Assembly (NCBI GenBank): GCA_035622175.1
Contig: DASPVV010000121.1
Coordinates: 19,706-83,705 of the forward strand
Direction: 5' to 3'
From: JAFAGX01 sp035622175
Lineage (GTDB): Bacteria > Acidobacteriota > Terriglobia > Terriglobales > Acidobacteriaceae
Length of the DNA: 64,000 nt
Part shown: piece after piece, positions 45,344-53,957 of the stretch
Position numbering within the stretch: position 1 is the stretch's first letter
Layout: each line of letters opens with the position of its first letter
Made by a program: the position numbers and the translations under genes
The notes under the pieces: generated by a model
Told to the model about the DNA's origin: nothing
Database searches by the model: none
The model's input: the letters and a program-made list of their open reading frames with translations, nothing else

Positions 45344-45418
45344 TCGCGCCTCCCCGTACTGGCACGATTATGGCAAGAATCTTTGGAATCAGTCTGCAAG
45401 TCATTGTAAACAAACAGT

Positions 45419-45495
45419 GGCGGTGTAGCTCAGGTGGTTAGAGCGACGGTCTCATAATCCGTAGGTCGTTGGTTCGAGTCCAACCGCCGCCACCA
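45419..45495 (+). tRNA. tRNA-Met (CAT), elongator type
   Basis: A complete 77-base cloverleaf with encoded CCA. The acceptor GGCGGTG pairs with CGCCGCC (one G-T pair), followed by a D-arm GCTC...GAGC, the anticodon loop CTCATAA, and the T-arm GTTGG-TTCGAGT-CCAAC. The first pair is G-C, so it is not the initiator. It could also be read as tRNA-Ile with lysidine at C34. The last pair of the anticodon stem is T-T. Copies of its 3' part recur at 48626-48666 and 53377-53398. Confidence 0.95.
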
Positions 45496-45534
45496 ACGTT
45501 TTCAAGAACTTCCGGAAGGTCTTCCACCATAGCT

Positions 45535-45645
45535 GGACAATACGCACCATTTATCCCCGAAATGTACGTGCCTTACATGCAGTTCCCTTGGGTCCTCGAC
45601 CCGCGCAATATCATCGCTAGAATCGCAACCATGATAACTCATTGA
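45535..45645 (+). pseudogene. fragment of an ADOP/MacB-type permease
   Basis: A short plus-strand stretch reads GQYAPFIPEMYVPYMQFPW and ends in TGA. PEMYVPYMQFPW matches the region of ADOP permeases just before VRT; the intact gene downstream has PPGIYLPYTQERMPW there. It is a relic of an older permease copy directly after the tRNA. Confidence 0.5.
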
Positions 45646-45790
45646 ATAATAGCCGCTTCCTTGCCTTCTCGGCGGAATCTAGGGTAGGCTTGACTCGCGC
45701 TTTTGGGCTTCTTGGTAAGAGACGGCAACCTGGCAACCGAATCTCCCAGGCTATGCCACGCGTTGGAAACGTCTTAGAGAGGAGTTCCCA

Positions 45791-48313
45791 ATGCAGCTGT
45801 TTATGAAGGCCCGAAGCCTCCTGCGAGACATCTTTTCCTCTCGAAGCGTTGATAGGGGTGTCAAGCAGGAGATCCGTTCCCGCAACCAACGCCTCGGCAA
45901 TTGGTTCCAGGGCTTCTTCTCCGATTGCCGTTTCGCGCTCCGCCAACTGCGCAAATCCCCTGCCTTCACGACGGTTATCGTCCTCACTCTGGCCCTTGGT
46001 ATCGGAGCAAATACTGCTGTCTTCAGTATTTTGGATGCTGTCCTAATTCGGCCCCTGCCCTATCCCAATCCCAAACGGTTGGTGAAAGCCGGCACATACG
46101 ACCTCAAGTCTGGCGAGTTCTACGGCACGACATCCTATCCAGACTTCATTGATTGGAGCGAACAAAACCATTTTTTCGAGCACCTTGCGGCCTATGAAGC
46201 CAAGCCCTTCAACCTAGCAGGAACTCTCCAACCCGAACACGTAAAAGGCGATGTCGTATCGTCTGATTTCTTCGAAACTCTTGGCATCCAACCCGACCAA
46301 GGTCGCTCGCTTGCCAGTGCTCAAAATCGGCAGGCGGTAGTCCTAAGCCACTCCTTGTGGTCTCGCTCCTTCACTTCCGATCCACACGCTATTGGCAAGT
46401 CGATCACTCTCGACGGCTATAGTTACGAGGTGATCGGAGTCATGCCGCGCGGGTTTCAGTTCCCCGATCCTGAAACCGAACTCTGGGTCTCGATCACCCC
46501 TGTCCGTCCCGATCTGCGCGAAGAAATAGTCGCGCGTGGCAACATGGAAATATCCGTAATCGGCCGCCTTAACGCCAATATAGATCTGTCCCAGGCGCAA
46601 GCCGGGATGGCAGTAGTTGCCAGCGGTCTGGCACGGAAGTATCCGGATTCGAATCGAGACCTCGGAGTAAGACTCGTGCCGCTGCAAGAAGACATAGTGG
46701 GAAAATTTCGACTGGCGCTACTGATTTTGATGGGATCGGCTGCTCTTGTGCTTTTGATCGCTTGCGCAAACATAGGCACCCTACTTCTCGCGCGTGCCAC
46801 TGCTCGGCGATCGGAAATTGTGATTCGTTCTTCCCTCGGAGCGACGAGGCGGCGAATCATCGTGCAATTGCTAACCGAAAGCGTGCTGCTGGCGGCTGCT
46901 GGAGGCACACTTGGCGTGCTTCTTGCGTTCCTACTTATGGACGTCTTGGTCGCTGGGGCGCCGAAGGACATTCCGAGAATTTCCGCCGCACACATCAATC
47001 TGATGGTGCTCATCTTTACGGGCCTGATCTCATTATTGGCTGGAGTCGCGTTTGGCCTCGCACCAGCCTGGCAGATTTCCCGCGGAGATCCCGGTGAGAC
47101 CCTAAAACACACCGCGCAGACCCTCGAAAGGCGCACCCCTATGACCAGGGTGATGGTCGCCACGGAACTCTCGTTGTCCTTGATGTTGCTGACTGCCGCG
47201 GGCCTGTTGGGAAAGAGCCTCGTTCTTCTAAGTCACGTTGATCCTGGCTTCCGTAGTGATCATCTGCTGACGCTTGAAGTCCCGCGCTCCATGACCGATA
47301 GTGAAGATGCCAGGAGGACTTGGACCGATTTTTATCAACAGCTCCTTGCTCGCATTCAAGCGCTGCCGGGTGTGGAATCTGCTGGTGCGACGCTATCGTT
47401 GCCCTTTCGGGGGCGTTCTTGGAACGTCAGCTTTAGAGTTGCAGGTCACCCATACGCGAGTTGGACGGATCAGCCATGGGCGGAGGCGCGCATCGTCTCC
47501 AACAATTATTTTGAGGTTATGAAGATTCCTTTGCGACGCGGCCGTTATTTCTCCGAGCACGACACGAAAGATTCGCCTCATGTCGCCGTCATTAACGAGA
47601 CGGTTGCCCGGCTCTACTGGCCGGACCAAGATCCTGTTGGACAATTCATCCAGATGCCAGCGTTTGGCACAGGCCATTGTCAAGTCGTGGGGATTGTTGC
47701 GGACATAAGACAGACGGACTTGAGCGAGGAACCCCCTCCAGGAATATACCTTCCATATACACAGGAGAGAATGCCCTGGCAGACGCTAGTCGTGCGTACC
47801 AAGAACGACCCGATGGGCTTTGCCGCAATCATTCGGCACGAAATCTCGGTACTCGATCCCGAGCAACCGATAGCCCGCGTGGCCACGCTGGATCGCCTGT
47901 TGGAAGCATCCACTAATCAGGAGCGATTTCGGACCTTTCTCATCGGTAGCTTTGCGGGCATCGCCTTGCTGCTTTCCGCGGTGGGAATTTACGGCGTGAT
48001 GGCGTACACAGTCAACCGACGCACCGCCGAGATCGGTGTCCGAATGGCACTGGGGGCACGACCGGTGGACATCCTCAAACTCATTCTCGGTGAAAGCATG
48101 ACTCTGACCCTGCTGGGTGTCTCGTTTGGTCTCATCGGAGCCTACTCTGTACTGCGAATAATGAAGAGCTTGCTTTTTGGAGTTACTAGCACAGATCCGT
48201 TCACATTTGCGAGTGTCACGCTGATTCTTTGTTTTGTAGCATTTCTTGCCAGCTACATTCCGGCGCACCGCGCAGCGCATACTGATTCCATGGTCACGCT
48301 ACGTTATGAATGA
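45791..48313 (+). CDS. ADOP-type ABC transporter permease (MacB-like, duplicated)
   Basis: The protein has 840 residues with two MacB/FtsX units. The first membrane helix (about 55-78) begins the unit ALRQLRKSPAFTTVIVLTLALGIGANTAVFSI, shown here only as a description of its family signature start LALGIGANTAVFS. Three helices lie at about 310-330, 365-390 and 405-430. The second unit starts near 450 (MVATELSLSLMLLTAAGLLG) and ends with three helices (about 720-740, 770-800, 805-830). No ATPase gene is adjacent, as is usual for these orphan permeases in Acidobacteriota. AGAGGAG precedes the ATG. It is the main cargo of the first tRNA-Met-bounded segment. Confidence 0.87.
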   Translation: MQLFMKARSLLRDIFSSRSVDRGVKQEIRSRNQRLGNWFQGFFSDCRFALRQLRKSPAFTTVIVLTLALGIGANTAVFSILDAVLIRPLPYPNPKRLVKAGTYDLKSGEFYGTTSYPDFIDWSEQNHFFEHLAAYEAKPFNLAGTLQPEHVKGDVVSSDFFETLGIQPDQGRSLASAQNRQAVVLSHSLWSRSFTSDPHAIGKSITLDGYSYEVIGVMPRGFQFPDPETELWVSITPVRPDLREEIVARGNMEISVIGRLNANIDLSQAQAGMAVVASGLARKYPDSNRDLGVRLVPLQEDIVGKFRLALLILMGSAALVLLIACANIGTLLLARATARRSEIVIRSSLGATRRRIIVQLLTESVLLAAAGGTLGVLLAFLLMDVLVAGAPKDIPRISAAHINLMVLIFTGLISLLAGVAFGLAPAWQISRGDPGETLKHTAQTLERRTPMTRVMVATELSLSLMLLTAAGLLGKSLVLLSHVDPGFRSDHLLTLEVPRSMTDSEDARRTWTDFYQQLLARIQALPGVESAGATLSLPFRGRSWNVSFRVAGHPYASWTDQPWAEARIVSNNYFEVMKIPLRRGRYFSEHDTKDSPHVAVINETVARLYWPDQDPVGQFIQMPAFGTGHCQVVGIVADIRQTDLSEEPPPGIYLPYTQERMPWQTLVVRTKNDPMGFAAIIRHEISVLDPEQPIARVATLDRLLEASTNQERFRTFLIGSFAGIALLLSAVGIYGVMAYTVNRRTAEIGVRMALGARPVDILKLILGESMTLTLLGVSFGLIGAYSVLRIMKSLLFGVTSTDPFTFASVTLILCFVAFLASYIPAHRAAHTDSMVTLRYE

Positions 48314-48434
48314 GGCATCAGCCCGGCTACAACCCAGCGCAAACTTGTCCTGAGTTTCAGAGTGCTCTCTGCCAGCGCTCGCTTCTGCGAGGAGTTATCG
48401 AGTCACGAGCCCCGAGCCCCGAATTTATCAGCCT

Positions 48435-48517
48435 TTCGATCTTTGAATCCGAGAAGACTTAATGATCTGGTTAATCTGACGCTTGCCGAGATTGTTCGTG
48501 CGATTGCGCTTAGACTC
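48435..48517 (-). repeat. diverged repeat, copy A (antitoxin C-terminus-like)
   Basis: On the minus strand this copy reads KRQINQIIKSSRIQRSKG, then TGA (48428-48430). It resembles copy B (50265-50340) before the broken PIN gene, which reads QIIKSSRIQRSKR. It is probably the scrap of a duplicated toxin-antitoxin locus. Confidence 0.4.
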
Positions 48518-48622
48518 CTCGCCGGCATCTCCCTTTCTGTTGCGCGGGAGTTGCGGATTTTGCACGACTTGCCGGGTTCTGCAGAGTTATCCTGTTGCAA
48601 GGGTTTGGAATCAGCCCCGATG

Positions 48623-48666
48623 GGCGGACTCATAATCCGTAGGTTGTTGGTTCGAGTCCGCCACCA
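48623..48666 (+). repeat. altered copy of the tRNA-Met 3' half (attachment-site relic)
   Basis: From 48626 the sequence follows the tRNA from the anticodon stem to CCA with two substitutions and a seven-base deletion inside the T-stem/acceptor part. The deletion leaves a perfect nine-base inverted repeat, GGCGGACTC (48623-48631) and GAGTCCGCC (48654-48662). It is not a functional tRNA. It marks an internal island boundary. Confidence 0.75.
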
Positions 48667-48904
48667 AATCAGCAACTTCCGAGGGAATCTCGGTGTTTTC
48701 TGCTCCTGGTTGCGCGGGAGTTGCGTCTTGTTTTAGGCTTGTTTCCTCGGTAGGTTTGGGCTTCGCGTCCAGGCAGTCGACGAACGAGACGTTGGCCTTG
48801 GCACTAAGTACCCGTAGATATCGACCGTCACCTGAATCGAGCTGGGTCCCACGTGCTCCGCCACGTACCGCAAGCATTTCTTGAGGGGGCTCCGCTCGGC
48901 AGAC

Positions 48905-49276
48905 TCACCGCCGCAGGAAATAGACTCTATTGGTCCACTCCCACCTACGAGTCTTTTTGGATAGTTGGTTTAGTGCCCAAACCAGTCCACCAATATCGGC
49001 TGGGGATATCGTTTTTTCATCAACAAAGACCACCCCACCATGGTCGCGCTCTTCTTCCGCCCAGGCTTTTAGCAGCACCGGTATCGTTCTTCGATCGTAA
49101 GTAACCAATGTCAAGCCTTGCTTTGCGGCCTCCTGCATACAGGCGGAGTCTCCTTGTCCGAGAAAATCGCCCCGCTCCCATTCAGCGATATAGCGGACTA
49201 CCAACGCTCGATTCCGACGATAGAGTCCCTCGGCCACATCCGGCGAGATATGCTCGTCGAGAAGAAGCTTGAGCAT
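48905..49276 (-). CDS. DUF5615 PIN-like toxin
   Basis: The 123 residues begin MLKLLLDEHISPDVAEGLYR, the Mut7-C/DUF5615 start with acidic LDEHIS, followed by GDSACMQEAAKQGLTLVTYD with further conserved Asp residues. This PIN-like fold is a predicted RNase. It starts one base after the stop of the upstream gene, whose DUF433-like domain marks it as the cognate antitoxin. It lies in the second tRNA-Met-bounded segment. Confidence 0.78.
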   Translation of the reverse strand: MLKLLLDEHISPDVAEGLYRRNRALVVRYIAEWERGDFLGQGDSACMQEAAKQGLTLVTYDRRTIPVLLKAWAEEERDHGGVVFVDEKTISPADIGGLVWALNQLSKKTRRWEWTNRVYFLRR

Positions 49277-49277
49277 G

Positions 49278-49712
49278 TTAGGGTTTCGTCGCCAGAAACC
49301 TAGCAGTCTTAGGCAACATCCGTTTCAGCACATCAAAGTCGGCCGAGTCATTCTCCGCCATAGCTTGCTTGATCTCTTCCGGGAAAGCTTCCGCATAATT
49401 AGCCGCAGCCTGAACTTTCGCTTCAGGCCACCGGAGATGTCGGGCTACCGCTGCTGCGTCTCCCTTGTAGCTACGGACGAGCAGCATTAATTCCCACACC
49501 GCCAGCGTGCTTCCCTGAATGTAGGCTTGCCGGCCAACGGGTGAATCGCGAAAGTCAATAAATGCAAATTCCGAGCGTCGTAGGCCTTCTTCGACGAGCC
49601 GTGCACTCGCATCGCTAGGAGTCCACCCATGCCGATTCGCCATTCGTTTGAGCCGCTTTCCGCTCTCGAGTGGCAGACGCATGCTGATCACCATCGAACT
49701 GGCTGCTTTCAT
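49278..49712 (-). CDS. DUF433/ribbon-helix-helix antitoxin-like protein
   Basis: The 144 residues begin with a region resembling ribbon-helix-helix DNA-binding proteins (MVISMRLPLESGKRLKRMAN), followed by a DUF433-like part with PVGRQAYIQGSTLAVWELM and AVARHLRWPEAKVQAAANYA. CAGGAGC lies eight bases before the ATG. It is directly upstream of the DUF5615 toxin, so the pair should be autoregulated by this protein; that is inferred from known type II modules. Confidence 0.75.
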   Translation of the reverse strand: MKAASSMVISMRLPLESGKRLKRMANRHGWTPSDASARLVEEGLRRSEFAFIDFRDSPVGRQAYIQGSTLAVWELMLLVRSYKGDAAAVARHLRWPEAKVQAAANYAEAFPEEIKQAMAENDSADFDVLKRMLPKTARFLATKP

Positions 49713-49825
49713 AGCGAGTGCTCCTGTAACTGTTGTAATTATTGTAACTCAACTCTGAGATGACTTCAACACCTCCGTGAAAAAGACGGAATGCTTGTTT
49801 ACCCGAGACCCGCCTCGTCGTGCAT

Positions 49826-50258
49826 TCACTTCACTCGATGAGGTGCCACAAGCCCGATGAATTCACGAGGGGTTATAACCTTGGTTGTCTTCCAGAACCT
49901 CGGAACATGTCGCAGATTGCCAGGCACGAGATAATCGGCGCGGGCGGCCTCAGCACATTCCAGGAACATATTGTCATCGGCATCGCTTTTCACCTCAAGC
50001 CTCTGCGAAGGCACGACGCTATGACTGTGGTTCTTAACCAACTGCAGCAGCTGCCTGCGGAGGCCCTTCCGAATCTTTTAAGCTCCGGCCGGGACAGAAC
50101 ATGGAGATATTCCTCCATAAGAGGATAAGAGGATGGGACACGTTGAGGCGTGCCGGCTTCGTAATTGCCAAAAGAAAGACAGTGCGCTGCAGCCCTTCCG
50201 GCTTCAAGGCAGCGGAGACCAGGACATTGGTATCAATGACCAGTCGGACGGGAAGCAT
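49826..50258 (-). pseudogene. PIN-domain toxin with two frameshifts
   Basis: It starts MLPVRLVIDTNVLVSAALKP with the first catalytic Asp. Coding character then moves to MEEYLHVLSRPELKRF and again to RKGLRRQLLQLVKNH, ending SDADDNMFLECAEAARADYL, LRHVPRFWKTTKVITPREF. Together these make a standard PIN toxin of about 140 residues, but the frame breaks twice. The ATG overlaps the stop of a preceding truncated antitoxin frame as TAATG (50256-50260), which is typical of toxin-antitoxin operons. Confidence 0.7.
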
Positions 50259-50264
50259 TAGCGC

Positions 50265-50340
50265 TTCGATCTCTGGATTCTAGAAGACTTGATGATCTGA
50301 TCTGACGTGTGGTCAGAATGTTGGTGCGATTGCACTCAAC
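50265..50340 (-). repeat. diverged repeat, copy B (truncated antitoxin)
   Basis: The end of an antitoxin-like frame reads QIIKSSRIQRSKR, with its TAA overlapping the start of the PIN pseudogene. It is similar to copy A at 48435-48517. Only about 120 bases separate it from the DPP-IV-type gene, so most of the antitoxin has been deleted. Confidence 0.4.
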
Positions 50341-50392
50341 GTATAGAAATGAGAGCCTCCCCTTCGCTCACTGATAACGACTGGGAACTGCT

Positions 50393-52618
50393 CTACTTCA
50401 GCTCCCGCTCGAAGTGATTTTCGATCATTGTGAACAGGTGCACGCGTGCCTCGCGTCCGGAGATGCCGTGCGTTTTGTTGGGATAGATCATGAACTGAAA
50501 CTGTTTGCCCGCCTTGATCAGCTCGTCGACCATCTGCACACTGTTGGAGAAATGCACGTTGTCGTCGCTCGTTCCATGGACGAGCAACAGCGCTCCATGC
50601 AGGTTGCCGGCGACCCTGGTCACGTCCGAATCGTCGTAGCCCTTTTTGTCATCTTTCGGCAGCCCTAAGTAACGCTCCGTATAAATCGAGTCGTAATTGA
50701 GTGCATTCGTGACGGGCGCGACAGAAACACCGGCGCGAAAACGATCGGAGTGAGTCAGGGCGTAAAGCGTCATCGACCCGCCTCCCGACCATCCCCAGAT
50801 GGCAACGCGATTGGAATCGAGTTGCGGATAACGAGCTAGCAACTGATCCAGAGCAGTGAGCTGATCTTTCAACTCAATCGCGCCAAACTCATGGCGGATC
50901 ACGGCTTGGAATTTGCGATCGCGTCCAGGGGTGCCGCGATTATCGACCGCGAAAATGGCAAACCCCTTGCGCGCCAGGATTTCGTCGAACGGATTGGGAA
51001 AGTGTTTAGTAACCATCTGGGCTGCCGGTCCGCCATAGATGTTCACGATGACGGGAATTTTTCCGCCAGCCGAAGGCCCGGGAGGTAGCAAAAGCCGACC
51101 GTAGAGCGTTGTTCCGTCATCGGCTTTGAACTCCAGATACTCGGGCGCCCGTAGTCCATACTCGACGACTTCGTCTGTCGCTTTCCACACGGGCTGACAC
51201 GATCCGCCGATGGCGCACAGCGAGAGATTCTGCGGCGTCTGCGGGCCGCTAAAGTTATCGGTGTAATGTTTGCCGTCGTCGCTGAAATTCGCTTGGTGCA
51301 TACCGACTTCGGGGGTTAACTCAAGGAATCCTGAACCGTCGAACTGCACGGAATACACGTGTTCCTGTCGCGGATCATCCTTGTTCGCCTCGAAAAATAC
51401 CGTCTTGGTCGCTTCATCCGCGCCGGCGATGCCGAGCACTTCGTAATCGCCCTGCTCCAGTTGTCGCTCGAGCTCGGCGTCAGCGCCTAGCGGATTCTGC
51501 TTGTCGAAGCTGTAAAGGTACATATGCATGTTGCCGTCGCGCCAACTCGGCCAGATGAACTGCGGTGTCGTTTTCAGGAAATGCGGCTCGACGTGTTCAG
51601 GATTGATCCAAGCGCCGGGGGTGTCTTCCGTCAGAACGATACGCGATTTTCCGTTTTTCGCGTCAATCAGAAATAGTTCTGCCTTATCCTGGCGCCGATT
51701 CACCAACTCCGCCCAGATTACGCCTTGCTCTGCCCAGCCGAACCTAGGAATATACGTATCTTCATCGCTGGTCAGCGAAACCCATCGAACTTTTCCCTTG
51801 TCAATGTTGACCATACCCAGCTTGACGACCGGATTCGGATCGCCCGGCTGCGGATATTTCTGCGGATCCACAGTCGGATGGGTCTGGAGCATATCGGTCA
51901 GGGGATACGTCGGGACTTTCGTCTCGTCCATATGCAGGAACACGATCTCTTGGCTGTCGGGAGACCAGAAATAATTGCTGCGCACGGCCAACTCTTCGGC
52001 ATAAACCCAGTCGATGTCGCCATTGAGCAGATTTTCGTTGTCATCATGGGTCAGTTGTGTTTCCTCTTTGCCATTCGCCGGACGAACAAACAGATTGTGC
52101 TTGCGAACGTACGCCACATGATTACCATCAGGCGAAAATTCCGCAGAGCCGCTGGAATCCGGCGCAGACGTAAACTGAATCGCACTTTGTGTGCCGATGT
52201 CGAAAAGCCAGAGCTGTCCCTGAGCGTTAAATAGCAAGTGCTTGGAGTCAGGCCCCCACAAATACTCGGCCACGTGATAGCGCGTCAGGCGCTCTTTTTC
52301 GCGCTCGTTCTTGACTTTATTCACATCGGGCGCGAGCGAAGCCAGCTTGCCGGCGCTAACCAGCACTTTCTTCTCGCCCGTAGTCGCGTCGACATACCAG
52401 AGTTCGCCTTTGTCGCCGGTCGCGTCGCGCTGAATATACGAGAGCTTGTTTCCGTCGGGACTCCACTCGACGTTCTCGGGACTTCGTCCGCCGAGACCTC
52501 CCGGCTGATACATGGCGTCGATGGTCAAGGGCTTGGTCTGAGCTTTGCTTGTGTTAGGAGCAAGGAAGAAAAACAGAGCCGGCACAATGGCCAGAAGAAA
52601 ATACCTTCTCAAGTTCAC
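50393..52618 (-). CDS. secreted dipeptidyl peptidase IV-type S9 peptidase
   Basis: The protein has about 741 residues: a signal peptide (RRYFLLAIVPALFFFLAPN), an eight-bladed beta-propeller (DPPIV N-terminal domain, about 60-470) with WSPDG-type repeats, and an alpha/beta hydrolase domain (about 490-741). The catalytic triad is Ser in GWSGGGSMTLYAL, Asp in HGTSDDNVHF and His in NKTHGI. The double Glu of DPP-IV may correspond to VYAEELAV. The start is GTG at 52618 with GAGGGGG before it; the frame extends 66 codons upstream but without signal-like sequence. It probably releases X-Pro dipeptides in the periplasm. Confidence 0.88.
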   Translation of the reverse strand: MNLRRYFLLAIVPALFFFLAPNTSKAQTKPLTIDAMYQPGGLGGRSPENVEWSPDGNKLSYIQRDATGDKGELWYVDATTGEKKVLVSAGKLASLAPDVNKVKNEREKERLTRYHVAEYLWGPDSKHLLFNAQGQLWLFDIGTQSAIQFTSAPDSSGSAEFSPDGNHVAYVRKHNLFVRPANGKEETQLTHDDNENLLNGDIDWVYAEELAVRSNYFWSPDSQEIVFLHMDETKVPTYPLTDMLQTHPTVDPQKYPQPGDPNPVVKLGMVNIDKGKVRWVSLTSDEDTYIPRFGWAEQGVIWAELVNRRQDKAELFLIDAKNGKSRIVLTEDTPGAWINPEHVEPHFLKTTPQFIWPSWRDGNMHMYLYSFDKQNPLGADAELERQLEQGDYEVLGIAGADEATKTVFFEANKDDPRQEHVYSVQFDGSGFLELTPEVGMHQANFSDDGKHYTDNFSGPQTPQNLSLCAIGGSCQPVWKATDEVVEYGLRAPEYLEFKADDGTTLYGRLLLPPGPSAGGKIPVIVNIYGGPAAQMVTKHFPNPFDEILARKGFAIFAVDNRGTPGRDRKFQAVIRHEFGAIELKDQLTALDQLLARYPQLDSNRVAIWGWSGGGSMTLYALTHSDRFRAGVSVAPVTNALNYDSIYTERYLGLPKDDKKGYDDSDVTRVAGNLHGALLLVHGTSDDNVHFSNSVQMVDELIKAGKQFQFMIYPNKTHGISGREARVHLFTMIENHFERELK

Positions 52619-52741
52619 GAAACCCCCTCGCGCAAGAGATGCATAAGAATCAAGCTGGAATCTCCTTTTTAACCTCAAAACGGCTTCAGACTGCGCCACT
52701 GTTCTGTAAAGGGTGAATACTCTTTCATTCGCGTTGGTAGC

Positions 52742-52777
52742 GGTCTGTACTCCCGCGCCGGTCTGTACTCCCGCGCC
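52742..52777. repeat. exact tandem duplication of 18 bases
   Basis: GGTCTGTACTCCCGCGCC occurs twice back to back. It lies upstream of the DPP-IV-type gene and is probably a slippage product. Confidence 0.8.
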
Positions 52778-53376
52778 ACACAAAATCACTCCATTCCGGG
52801 TTGCTTTTGGGAACACCGCCCCTCTTCCAACTGGCTAGAGACCGATTCTCCCGATTCTCCCACAAACTGGACTAGCGTCCCTATCCCGTCGGCATCGTCA
52901 GGAGCGCGATCCGCCCCGGCATCGCTCCAAAGCGCCGCTCGTTCAGATGTCCTTCTGCCGCACTGCGATCAGTTGCGATGCGAAAATTCATCGCGAACCG
53001 GCGTGGGGAAAACCTCATTGACCATTGACGATCGGGTTTTGGGTGACCCGGCTTGTATAGCGGGTTATCTTGCCTGTCTGCCCGGATACGTCGCTGCAGT
53101 AGCAAAAGCAGCGTGTGCTTGAGCAGCGTGCTCCCCACCTTTATACGGAATCCTTAACGACCACTACGGTATTCGCCTGCTCCTGATTTGAAGCTCTTGC
53201 AAGTCCCCTCCCCCAGACAAGCCCGCCCCGCACGCGATCCAACGCTTCCTGGTATGCAGCCGTTTACCCGCCGTGTACCTCAGATCAGCGATTCGGGCGA
53301 TTGTAGCGATTCAGATTCAGGGGATTCAGGCGTCTTTTGTTTTCAATAATTTACTTCTTTTCAACATCCCTGAATA
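52778..53376. other. 600-base region without a supported gene
   Basis: Open frames here are short and lack motifs. Several imperfect GATTC-containing repeats occur at 53280-53330. The region ends at the tRNA-Met 3'-end copy. Confidence 0.35.
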
Positions 53377-53398
53377 GTTCGAGTCCAACCGCCGCCAC
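53377..53398 (+). repeat. exact 22-base copy of the tRNA-Met 3' end (att site)
   Basis: Identical to tRNA positions 45472-45493: the T-loop, the 3' T-stem, the acceptor strand, and AC of the CCA region. No other tRNA part is present. It is the classic footprint of integrase recombination at a tRNA 3' end, and lies 28 bases from the end of a decayed integrase gene. Confidence 0.85.
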
Positions 53399-53425
53399 TA
53401 ATCTAAATCAATCAGTATCAGCTAG

Positions 53426-53880
53426 TTAGGACGAGCACTTGTACCTCAGATGTACCAATGTACCCTTCGTTTCGCCAGAGGCAACGAGATCCGCGTCCCA
53501 CTCCTTATCCGTATCCGTGTACTTCTGCAGCACACCCATACGTCAAGCTCCAGTTGCTCCTGTCGGGCGCGTACCCAGGGCGCACAATGCTTCTCCGTAA
53601 CTCGAATGGAACTGTGCCCTAGCAGAACTGAGACCCGCTCCAGGGGCACTTCATTGACAGCATCTCTAGGTGTCCCTGAACCGATGCGGATCGGCCTCTG
53701 GCACGCCGGCCAGTTTGAACCGCCTGTGCAACGCTCTCTGGTAACTCGAGGCGCAGCTCTTAGCTTTGCCCTCGCCAGACCAAAAGAAATGCTTGCCAGC
53801 CGAGGGAATGTCCTCGAGGACTTCGATGACCACCGGCGGCAGCGGACACGAGCATTGGTTACAACGATGAGCGGCACTTG
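53426..53880 (-). pseudogene. tyrosine recombinase (integrase) 2, 3' half, decayed
   Basis: Minus-strand pieces in three frames run VVIEVLEDIPSAGKHFFWSG, then FKLAGVPEADPHRFRDT (catalytic Arg in HRFRDT), then VNEVPLERVSVLLGHSSIRV (His in LLGH). These are followed by TEKHCAPWVRARQEQLE, where the nucleophile Tyr of EKHYAPW is Cys. A last frame has KYTDTDKEWDADLVASGETK and stops at 53426-53428. The N-terminal half is missing. It points towards, and ends 28 bases from, the att copy. Confidence 0.75.
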
Positions 53881-53957
53881 AGATCGCCATTTTGGCTGAG
53901 ATAATGTGGATTGGCTCAATTTGTCTTTGAGGGCTCGCCCTCTGTAAGGAGGAACTT

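Noticed and set aside
52881..53138. An 85-codon minus-strand frame near the att copy
   Set aside because: Basic composition, no start signal and no recognised family.
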